Shown: positions 49,901 through 61,900 of the stretch, piece after piece
Numbering within the stretch: position 1 is the stretch's first letter
Layout of the letters: each line of letters opens with the position of its first letter
Assembly: GCF_023343835.1 (NCBI RefSeq)
Contig: NC_064437.1
Location: forward strand, 5,532,001-5,596,000
DNA from: Lagopus muta
Taxonomy: Eukaryota; Chordata; Aves; Galliformes; Phasianidae
Direction: 5' to 3'
DNA length: 64,000 nucleotides
The notes under the pieces: generated by a model
Database searches by the model: none
Seen by the model: only the letters and a program-made list of their open reading frames with translations
Told to the model about the DNA's origin: nothing
Position numbers and translations under genes: made by a program

Positions 49901-52900
49901 TGAGGACGATTTTCTCAGCAGCTTTACTCTCACCTTTCTATTCTTTACTTAGGTAGCATTCACTGCCTTCTTAAGATTCTATGACAAATGACAAAAACTT
50001 TGTAAAATTCAGCATGCAACATCTGCTGCTTCCTCAAGCTTTATGATTTTCTTTTAAAAAAACAACCCTAAAATTGGTTTAGTGTAGTTTGGTTTATAGC
50101 AAATCACTTTGTCACCCATGGCCTATTTCTTTCCTGACTGGTTATTAATAACTTATTTATTAGAGGATTTTACTGGGCACTAATTTTGACTCATCCTCTC
50201 CAGCCTTTTAAAGATATTCTTGAGTTTTTCTTTCCTAATGACCTGGAATTTTTCCATTGTTTGAGTTCTTTAAAATACATCTGCCTTTGGGATGTGTTTG
50301 CCAAACACAAATTTCAGTAGGCTTGGCTTCTCCTGAGGTTTCTAATTTACTCTGATAATAGTCTGAAGCTATTTGTTCATTTAGAAAACTATTTCCCTTT
50401 TCTTTGGTGTTAAGCATATCTACATGATGGAAATAGGCTTTTCAGTAGGGGCAAAATAAAAGGCATTATGTGATTCAACCTTTCTGGGAACTATTGGCAT
50501 AATACTGCAGATCAGTGTAGTAAAGGAGTACCTGATTGTTGTTAGTGCTCATAGCCAGCTGATTTTAGAAGACTGTTAGAGTATTACTTCTGATCTCTTT
50601 CAGTCATCTGGGATCGAATATGTGAGTCTTCTGAACTAGCCAAGTGTAGCTGTAAATTGTGTTCCAAAAGGTGTTTAATTTCATTTTATTAGCTAACAAT
50701 GTCAAATAAAAAGAGGAGGAAGAGAATTAGTAAGAAAGGTGTAATTACCATTGCGTTTTACGTTCAGGTTTAATCTACAGTTGGAGACTATCAGACCTTT
50801 CTTCCTCAGTTGTTCTTCTTTTCTGAAAAGCAGAGGATTAAACTCAGTAAATAAAAAAACTTACCCAAATGAATCAGTAACTTAGGTCTTCAGTATGAGA
50901 AGTGAGATCTGAAGAGGCTGTAATATCTTAAAATGGTGTTCTCTGCTCATTCATTGTTATGTCGTTGGTAGGACAGCTGGTGACATTAGGATGAAATTTT
51001 TCAGTAGTTCTTTTGCTCTTTCAATTACAACTAATAGCTGTTAGAAGTTTTCCAGTAAGTCTGCAGTCATATTTTTGGGGCCCTTTCAAGAGGGACTTGA
51101 GGAACAGCTCTCCCATTTGAAATGAATGTGTCAAAGTGCCTCCTACATCGATAGCAATGTTCAATTAGAGCAAGAAGAGCAACAGCCAGATGAGATAGGT
51201 TAAAGTGGAATACTTGAGAACAGCACCCTATCTTTGCAGAGAGGATCCTTTCTGACTTTTTTCCTCCTGTGATTTCCAGAGGCTTGGCAGCTCAGCTGCT
51301 TCTTGCAGACTCTCGCCTGTCCACCCAAAATGCTGAGCACCTCAAATGATTCATCAAAGTAGAATCTTATTCCTTGTTAGACAGTCCCACCTTATTCAGA
51401 ATTTAATCATCAGGAAGGCAGTAACTGGCTATTGTCCTCCTTGTCGGCCAGCTACACCCTTCTAAATAGAGCAAAAAAATGCAGTACTTGCACAGTGTGC
51501 TGTGAATATGGCAGCCAAACAACACCACTGTTTGTCATTACATATACAATAGTTAATGTGTTGAAGACTTCCCATCTTCTCTTCAGAGAAGGGGAGATAA
51601 ATGCAGAGATTTAATAAATCTGTGGTTATTAAAAGCTTGAGCTGACAAGGGAATGGCTTACTGGCCTTTAGTTCAGCTTTAAGAGGCAGAAACTCTTTGG
51701 TCTTAATCTTGCTTAAAAAAATGTAATGAGAAGTGTTATATTCAACTCATCTCACTTCCTTTCTTTACCTCCCTAGTCATATGGGTAAAAATCCACTTGC
51801 ACCATGTTTTTTGAAGATTACATAATGTTTACAAAGCACCCTTATATTGCAAATGCTCACTAATTGTTAAATAGAATTTGTTATTGAGGCAGTTGAGTTT
51901 TTCAGACACTGTTGGCAGCAACATTTTCTTTTAATCTGTGGCCATTTTTCCCCAGCGCTCCCCAGAATATACCAACTGTCAGTATCTATGCAAGCTCTGC
52001 TTAGTTCACATTGAAAATATCCAGGGAGCTCACAAGCATATTAAAGAAAAACGTCATAAGAAAAATATAATGGTAAGTCAACCACGTTTTCAAATGCCTT
52101 TTTTTTTTCCCTGTTATAATAAATATTGAATAAAATGGCAACAAACCAGCCTCACCTTTAATATGGAAACAGTCCTGTGCCATGCTTTGCATGTGGGCAT
52201 GGAGACAAGAATTCAGAAATGTGGTTTCTTTACCACTGAATGGAAATGATAGAAGACAGGGCGTGGTTTCAGTTTTTAATATTTGTCTTCAGAAAGTTTT
52301 ATGTAGGACACCACATGACAGTGTGTGTAACTGTCCAAATGTTACTTCCTAGAGTACCTGTTGGCAGCTCTGATTACTGATGTATGACTGGGAATGAACT
52401 TTGCAGCAGCTGTGGGTCCTCACTCAAAAAAAAAAAACCCTTAAAAAAAATAATACACACAAAAAGCAGCCCTTCAAAATGTGTTGTGTTTACTCAAGTG
52501 AGAAAAGAGCAGTTGATAGATGAAGGCTAGTACTAATGAAACGTTATTTTCATACCATACTGATGTGCTTAGTGTAGAAAATAGTGTAACTATTTTCAGG
52601 TTATTATTTATTTCTGTTGTCAGTGACATTTCATTTAGTAGATGAATGCGTGAAACTAGTTATTGTTTCATTTAGCCCCAAATGATTTGTTGCTTCTGAC
52701 ATAGTTATTGCTGTTGGATAAGCTGATTAGAATGTGATGCATTAAAAGTTCTTTCTTGTGCTAGTTGTTCAGGCAGCAGCAAGAGGAGACTGTACTTTTT
52801 AAAACTTCCTGGGAGCCAGGAATATCTCTTCTGCTACTGATGTCCTTCATTCCAGTACAGCCTGCTCTGAAAAATCTGTGTGATTCTTGTGTGAAAAAGT

Positions 52901-55900
52901 AGCTTTTTCCACTCAGATGCTTCTATTATGTAGGAACAGATAGAGCTTTTTGATTTCTTTGGATGATTTCTGTTTCAGAGCTGTCAGAAAATGTGGTTCA
53001 AGAATATAACGCACCAGATTTCTTCCCCAGTTGCCAGCTGTGAAATAACATGTTCTCTTTTAAACACAGCATCTACTATCATTTCTGTAGGACAGAGTTA
53101 CCACCTTTGGAAATGTTTGATCAGGACACTTGTAAATAGAGCTTAATTAGCAAACAGTACATTTTTAACATATAATGCAATACTGTGAGATGCATACATT
53201 GATACGTATCATGCAATACTACAAGATGTCCTTATCTCTTAAAATACAAGTTTTTACTTTTATCATCCAACAATTATTCAGGAAAAACAAGAGGAAAATG
53301 AGCTGCGTGCCCTCCCACCCCCTTCTTCTGCACAGTTGGCTGCCCTGAGTTTTACACTCATTGAGGCAGCAAATGAACAAGGCATATCTGATGATGACTT
53401 CAGAATTCGTCAAGAAATTGTAAACGAGATGGAGAAAATTATTCAACAGCCCTTACCAGGTATCCATAGCATCCTCCATTTTCTCTACTTGAAAATTGTT
53501 CTTTTTGTTAATGGAGAATTAATACATTTGAGGTTAAAGTATCTTTGTATTATGCAGTATTAATGTATACAGGCATTTTAATACTGGCAATTGATTTAAA
53601 AGCAGCTAACAAATCTACAAAAAGAGAGAAATGTGATCGTCCTTTCCTTTGCTTCTTTTTGTATGTGTGTATTGAAGCTCTTGGTCCTCTTTAAAGTGGT
53701 AATTTCTAATAAAGACTGGAAGTAACCAGTGCACCAAATATTTCCTACCTAGTTATGATTAAAGCTGCAGCCACTGAGATCTCCTTCAGGCTCCTTCAGT
53801 CCTACTGACCCTTCCACCTGTACCTTACCTAACAGTACTGAGTGTCTGTGCATTTTGCAGTAGAGTGATTTATTTTTCAAGTGTGCTTAGCTATGCTTGC
53901 ATAAGTGTCACAGGGGTTGGGGTAGAAAGGAGAATATGAGAAGGTACTTGAAGTAGAAGAAAAAAAAATCCTACCAGTCCTTCAAATGTTTTTGATGTCT
54001 TTAGGGGCAAATAAAAGTCGCACGACTCAACTTTCTTTAAAGCGTAGATTAGGAAAAAGAGTGTTAGGCCCCAGTGGTTTCTGTAGCCAGATGAGACATT
54101 TTCAGTACTTGATTGTGATCTGAAATATCTATGGATATTAATCAGCAAATATTTGTTAAAACAAGTTATTTAGATAAAGAAGTGTTACTGTTTAGCAAGT
54201 ATTTCTTCCTATGTGTATTTGTAGCTAGCGGGTATTAAATGAAGGAGTTACCTTAAGTAAGTAAAAATATTGCATTCACTTAACGATGTATAAATATCAT
54301 ACCTTACCTTTATGAGTGCTTTATGTTGATAAAAATGTGAAACAGTCTGGGCAGGTATACACGTGCTTGGTCACATGTGTTGCTTTGGTGGATCATTGAA
54401 GTCAGTGGATTTATAAAGTTCCTAGAAATGGTCTGGGTAAGTTCCTAAAATCAGAATCACCAAGTTTGGAAAAGGCCTCTAAGATCATCTGTCCAACCGT
54501 CCACCTACCACTGATATTTCCCCACTACCCCATGTCCCTCAGTACAACACCTAAACACTTCTTGATCACCTCCAGGGATGGAGGCTCAACCACTTCCCTG
54601 CCCATTCCAGCACCTGACCACTCTTTCAAAGAAATGTTTTCTAATATCCAACCTGAACTTCCCCTGGCGTGACTGGAAGCCATTCCCTCTTATTCTATTG
54701 CTAGTTACTCAGGAGAAGAGGCTGACCAACACCTCCTTTCTAGTGACAGAGAGCTAGAGGGTCTTCCCTGGGCCTTCTCTTGATAATCCCAGTTGGTTTT
54801 TTTCTTTCTCAGATGTGCAGCATGTTAATTTACTAAAACATGTGAAACATTCAAATCTAACAAAATATTAAAGTCATTAGTAGAAAAAAGTTTTCAAATG
54901 CCTTATTTCATCTATGTTAAAACTAGGTTGATCTCCTGGCTGCTTTAGAAATACCTTTTTTTTTTCTTTTTTTTTTTTTCCCCTTTGCTCTACAAAAACA
55001 CTGTATTGAGAAGGATATTCCTTTTGTTCCTTTGTATGCTATAGGATGATCAGTCTTATTTTTAGGGGCTGCATTTAATATGTGCTTAAATGTAAGATGC
55101 TGTATGGAAGTTAGGCTTGCAGCGTGCAGCTGTGCTAATATGTTTACTTAGTGATATTGCCACGTGTGGCTCCCAGTGCAATCTGACACACTGTTGAGTT
55201 TTCCACGGATAGTATTTTGACAAAGGAGAAAGTGAAGGAAGTGGTCAGTGTTCTTGTCAATATTCATTGAAATTACTGTACTGGTGTCATTCAGCTGCTG
55301 AAATGGTTAGAGCGATGAGCTGATGTGGGGCTGTTTGTCTGCAGCAGTAAGTGGCAATGTGTTATTCTCCATTTCAAAGCCTGTTATGTTTTAGTGAGTC
55401 TGTTTTCAAAAGTTGTAAATTAGGAGGAAATTTAAGCATAGTGTAGTAAACATTGGATGTCCTGGCATGGTTTGAAACTGTGCGTGAATAAGATTGATTT
55501 TCTCATAAAAAAATATTTTGTGATAGTTCTGTTTGAAAGTATTTGATCAGAATGCAAAGAGAACACACAAAATGCAGTAAAAATCCTCTTCACAGCGAGA
55601 CTGTTTAAACACTGGCACAGGTTGTAAAGTCTCAGCTCTTGGAGATATTCAGGACCCAACTGGACACAGTCCTGGGTGTTCTGTGCCAGGTGACCCCATG
55701 TGAACGGGGCTGAACTAAAGAGTCTCCAGAGATTCCTTCCAATCTCAGCCATTCTGCGACTCTGTAACGAAAATCCCTCCTTACTGCCCCAGATGATCAG
55801 TAATTGGGAAAGAGTTGAGGGTAGTCTCAATTTGCAGCTAACATACATACCTCAGAGCCTTAATATATGTTGCAGGAAAGGTTTGGCTTACAGAAATTGC

Positions 55901-58900
55901 TTCATGGTGTGATAGCAATTACTGCTCTTGGAGCAGAATGACTTTTCACGTGATATCATTACTAAATGGTTACTTTCTAATTAACTTAGACTAGATGTGT
56001 TGTACGTCCTTGCAGGTAAGGAACTGTGTTAACTGCAAAAGCCCTATTAAAAGGGTACTATGTGGCTTTAGTTATATTGAACTTGTTTTATATGCATGGT
56101 TATCAATGAGTTGTGCAAAGGAACTTGCAGATGTCACCTATTGAAATTGTCATACGTGTTAAAAAAAAATTGACAGAAATGTGTGTGACAATTAAATACT
56201 GCATTGTTGGGTAACTTTTCCTGTAAGGTGAAGTTATTAACAGCAGAAACTGTTAATTAAAATCCTGCAATGGGATGGCAACGCTTATTATTGCTCAATG
56301 GTTTTATTAAAAACAAAGAAAACTAAACTTGCTGGCTGCATTGCAAATATTCCAAAGTAGTTTGGATTCTTAGTGATGGTACAGTTTGAATTACTAGTTT
56401 TGCTGTGATGATGTGTTGTAGAAATGACTAAATGTCACAGATGTGAAAAAGTGGTTCAATATTTATTAATCTGGGAGCACTACTTGGGAGCTAGAGTATC
56501 TAAAGTAAAGGAAGGCACCATTAAAGAATATTTTCTTCTTAGCGATAATTATAAATAATTATGTTTCTCTCTCTTCCAGACTGTTCACTGAGGATGTATG
56601 GCTCCTGCTTAACTCGATTTGCTTTTAAAACCAGTGATATTAACATTGATATAAAATTCCCACCTAAGGTGAGTAGACGCTGTCTTGATTTATCTTAGAG
56701 TGTTTGTGTGAAGTATATGATCTTTTATCTGGTTTCACATGTGCTATGAAACAAATGGATAAAATTTTATTATTTAGTAGATAACTTTAATTCTGGTTTT
56801 TGCACAATCTTATGCTACCTTTTTTAAGTTTATTGAAGGAGCACTGAGGCACTATGAAAATAGCTGGCTCCAGGTGAGCGGGCTTTTATGTGCTCAGAAT
56901 TCTGACAGCAGAATCTCACAGGTCTTCATCTCCCAGCCCTTTCTGGTTTTGTTTTTGTTTTAAAAAAGTTTACTTTAAATAATGACAACTTTCCTTTCAC
57001 GTTTTAGTTGATTACAAGTAGATCTCATATTCCAAGTTACAATATACTATGGTACAAAATTCCTGTAGAGTGGTATAACTTGCCTTTAAATGTTGAAATT
57101 GTTGGTTTGTGTTTAGCACATGATTTTAGCAACATGTCCTTGCTAGAGACACAGCTGCTGATCTTGCTCTTTCTTGGCCTATGCTGTGGAATTCAAGATA
57201 CCTGTTTTGGGTGCATGTTTACATGTTATATTTTTAAGTGATACTGCAGCTAAGTGGAAAAATGAGGTCTTTTTCTATCAAGTGCACTTGGAATGTATCA
57301 TATCATTTCACATGGTGCTAATTTTTAGGGTTTTTTTCATAATTTGCAGCCACTTGAGTAATTACAGCTGATTTCTGGGGAGGAAACATTTTAAAAAGTT
57401 AATCTTTAAAAACCCTTTGGAAAGAAAGTTTTTGTCGTGCATTTCTGTTGGCATCTTTTGACATTGGAATTGCTGAATATACAGTGTATAAAACATCACC
57501 TTAAGTAATTTGAAATGAGGTGTGAAGTAAAATCATTTCATCCTAACAATGTAAACTACTTGAATTTTGTCATTTTAGATGAGTCAACCAGATGTTCTGA
57601 TACAGGTGCTTGAAATCCTGAAGAACAGTGGTGAGTCTCAGTTGCTTCTCTTTTCTATTTAATTAAAAATCAAATCACTGTTCACTCGTTTTTATATGGA
57701 AATCTTCAGTAAACTTAAATAATAATTTTCCACCAAGTTATCTGAGTTGCTTTTGGAGTACCAGTGATTGTACAGAGGTAGAATGGCCGCTCAGGTGGGC
57801 CAGCCTTTTCAGATTGTCAGAATTAGTGGTATTTCTTTTGACCTGATAGCTCAGGCTGTTTCACTTAGTGGGAAAAGTTCCAAGCAGTAAACTTAGCAAA
57901 CACTTTCCACTTCCATATGAACGTCAGTGGGAACTATTGCAAAACTGCTGAAACTTGCAGCCTCCTTGTTCTCTCAGGAACTCATCTAACCCCATACAAT
58001 GCACGTGTTGAACCAGGTGACAGAAGTAGCATTGTATTTTTGATCCTTCGGACGGTTTTTGATCAACCAGCTCCACAAGCAGTCTGCAAACCAGCCCACT
58101 TTGTTCAAAATTCTACCTTGTGTCATTCAAATCTTATAAAGATGAAAAATGTTCTAAAAGAAAGGCCAGCTGTTTCCCAGTGAGAACTTTTCTTCTTTTT
58201 TTTCCCACTGACTGTGTTATAATTGTTGTGAGAACCGAAAGTAACCAGAATATGCAACTTAGTGATTAGAAATGCAGCACTTAGTGTTTTCCTGTAAATG
58301 CCTGGTATAGAGGACACAGCTGGGAAAATTGTGAAAGATTTTGACATGTGACATCTTTTCTCCTTGCATAGCTGTCTACTCCGATGTGGAATCAGATTTC
58401 CATGCCAAAGTTCCTGTTGTCTTTTGCAAAGATGTTAAAAGGTACGTGTTATTGAAAAAGATTTTTCAGGAGATGCTCATTTCTATTATGCTTGTTTGTA
58501 GCAGCTTCTGGCACGTGTTCTTGACAATGATTAGCTAACATTCATGTCAAAGGGGAAATTCTCATACTGAAAATGAAATACAGAAAGAAATCTTAGTTTT
58601 GTTCTTGTGCTTGGACTAGAGGAGATGCACACAGCTTATCAGCTGTAGGACTCTGAAAACAGCAGTTTTGATTGCAGTTATGTAAAGGAAATACAGAGTG
58701 GTTCTCAGTCAATACGTAAAATTTCTGCCAATAGTTTAATCCAGGAGTTTAAGAACATTTTGTAAGATTCACATTGCCAGTAAGGAAACATCAACTGGCA
58801 GTTTCAGTAAATTCCTAATAAGTAGCGACCTCCAAAATGAAATGTCTTTGCTGTGTGATGTCCATGTGGTTTTGACTGACTAGAAGTATGTAACTGAAAC

Positions 58901-61900
58901 TCTGAAGAAGCAAATATAGAAAGGAAGGGCATATGTTTTTCTCATGCCTTGTTAAGTACTAAGAGAATAGAAGTAACTATTTTGAGAAGCAAAAACAAAA
59001 AATGTTCAGACAAGCTGTTTTGTGGGCTTACCAACTCTTATATGAAACGGACCTGTTTTTATTTATTTAGTGTGTGAAAGATATACATGGTGCTTGTGAG
59101 TTATGTAAGGCTGCACAATCAAGAAAAGGGAGAACTTAGAGCAAATTCTTTTGCATTTTTAGCTGTGCTGTAATGACAGCTTTTATATTTAGCTGTAGTG
59201 ACTTTCAGTAAGTTACAGTTTCAAGTGATGAATTAATAGTAAAGAAAACTGCATCATATTCTGTTGCTTTTGTTAAAAAGTTTCTTTCATAGGGAGGATG
59301 CATGTTTTTAAGATTGTGGAAATGATTTCACTGTCTCACACCTCCAATCATTGTTTGTGTACTTGAGGAAAAGATAATTTTTTTTTTCCCTGTCTCACAT
59401 TTGTAATTACAGTGGTTTGACATGTAAAGTTAGTGCCAGAAATGACGTGGCTTGCCTTACAACTGATCTGCTGGCTGCACTTGGTAAACTGGAGCCTGTC
59501 CTCATTCCTTTGGTTTTGGCTTTCCGCTACTGGGCTAAAGTAAGTGCATAGATACTGAGGATATTGAAATATGTTTGTTTCCTCTTCTTAAGTACTGTGT
59601 ACAGTGTAATATGTGTTATACCATGAGGAAAAAACTTGATGCTACTATTTCACCTAGAATGAAACTGAAGATTTTGGTTTGGAAACTATATATGTTTTTG
59701 AAGCTTTGTTGGCAAGCTATTATACTAGTTTCTTAAGTTAATTGTTCCTTGAAAACCAGCTCAACTGAGCAAACAGGTCTTACAAACTCCCTGCTATTGA
59801 GATAGCATTGGAGAAATTTGCATTTGCTCTTAACAGAATTGGTTGCCATATCCTGCTGTTCTTCTGGTAGGTGTCAATGGCGATCACGTTAAAATGTTCA
59901 CAGCCAGCATTTAACTGTCATGTAATTGAACACTGAAATTGCTGTCAGTCCATATTTAGGATGCCTTGGCCTCATCAGAAAGTTAGGTTTTGATGTTGTT
60001 TTCATATAATTTAGCAGTGCTCTTATGAAAATACCTGTTTTGCAACACAGAGAGAAATAGGAATAGAAACTACAGAGAGCTGTTTGAAGTCTGACATGTT
60101 ACATCTCATGATTTCTCATGAGAGAGATCAGTATCAGATTACAACCAGATGAATGGAATCTCCATACATGAGATGTTGTACAAAACAAATACCTGACATA
60201 TGTAGAACATAAATATGTCCCACAGTCACCGAGTGTGAAGATAGTGAAAAGAATAAGAGAAAATAAAATAGTATAAGTGAGACACTGTGTGAATGATTAT
60301 AACTTGCGTTTTCCCTGTACGGGACATGACTGATGTGTGCTTATAAATGTGCCTAATGCTACAAGAAAATAAGCGTGTTATATAATAATCTGACTTACAA
60401 ATGAGCAGTAGATGACTGAGAATTGCTTATATTACTTTGCCATTTCCTGTCTGCATTTATAAAGCAAAATGCATTACATTGTTTACTGCAGTTTTTGAGA
60501 TAAACGGTTTTGCGTTCAATTTTGTCACATTACTTCTTAAATATATATCCCTTTATGATACATTTTAAATTAAAATGCTGTTGTTGCATCAGAAAATTAA
60601 TGATGTGTTCTGTTATAGCTCTGCCACATTGACTGTCAGGCTGAAGGTGGAATTCCCTCATACTCCTTTGCCTTAATGGTGATATTTTTTCTTCAGCAAA
60701 GAAAACCACCTATTTTACCATCCTTCTTGGGCAATTGGGTAAGTGTTTTGATAATACAGTACCCCTACTATTAAATTATTATAAGGTTATTTCATTATTC
60801 TAAAAGGTCGTAATATGCACAGAATTTGTTTGCCTTATAAATCTGTAAATAGAGCACGTGGGTATCTAACCTTGTGCAGCTGACAGCTGCTGTAGCCTCT
60901 GCAATTGTACCATGCTGTATTTTAGAGAAAGGAGAAATCCTTTCTTCTTTAATTTAGTTATCTGTCATCAGTTATTCTTGAGAGGGATAAATGTGACAAT
61001 TGTCCTTGTTACTTTCGGTGAAGTCTTTGTATGTATTATATGCAGTCTTTGTTCAGAGCTACTCTAATTGTTATTAGATTGAAGGCTTCGATTCAAAGAA
61101 GCCAGATGACCACCAGCTGAAAGGTGTAGAAGAAGATGAGTTTGTACGGTGGGAATACAAACCATCAACAAATGGATCAGCAAAAAACTCAGTTGGAGCA
61201 GAAGGTAAAAGTAAAGTTGAACAGCAAAAAGGTGGTGGTAAGAAGGTAACAAGCTCAGAAGTGGACAACCAAAGTAATGCGAAGGAGAAGCACGGCAATG
61301 TAAGTCAGCGGTTTTATTTCACTGCAATTCACATTCTGTACCTTAGCCCTGTTGTGGATCTTTAAACATTAATGTTAGATGCAACCAAGAAAAAACTGGA
61401 ATTTGGGATTCTTACAGCATCTGAGCACTCTTATCTATTTCAGTCTCTCTTAGCATTCAAAACCCCTCACCAAGTTTCACTGGGGCAACTGTGGTTAGAA
61501 CTGTTGAAATTTTACACACTGGAATTTGCTTTGGAGGAGTATGTCATCAGCATACGGGTACAAGAACTCTTAACCAGAGAGAACAAGAACTGGCCTAAAA
61601 GGCGAATAGCCATTGAAGGTAGGGTGATACCTTTTTCTCATTCTGTGGTCTGTGCGTGATCATCTTTTGTTTACCCAATACAAATCTGTCACAACATGTC
61701 TAGACAACAGACTAAATAATATTAGAAGGAATAGTAATTGAATGGGAAAGTAAATTGCTTTTGTGGTGTATTTTGTCTGCTGTTTAAACTGTTTGAAGAC
61801 CAGTTTCCTGTATAGCACTATGTTTTCTCGTCCTTGAAAAACAAAGTGCAGATCTCACCATTTCTTACCATTCTGTTGTTATCTTCATTTCTTTCACTTA

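Noticed and set aside
61064-61298. Minus-strand frames opposite TUT4 coding exon 10
   Set aside because: They are shadows of a real exon with correct splice sites and homology on the plus strand.
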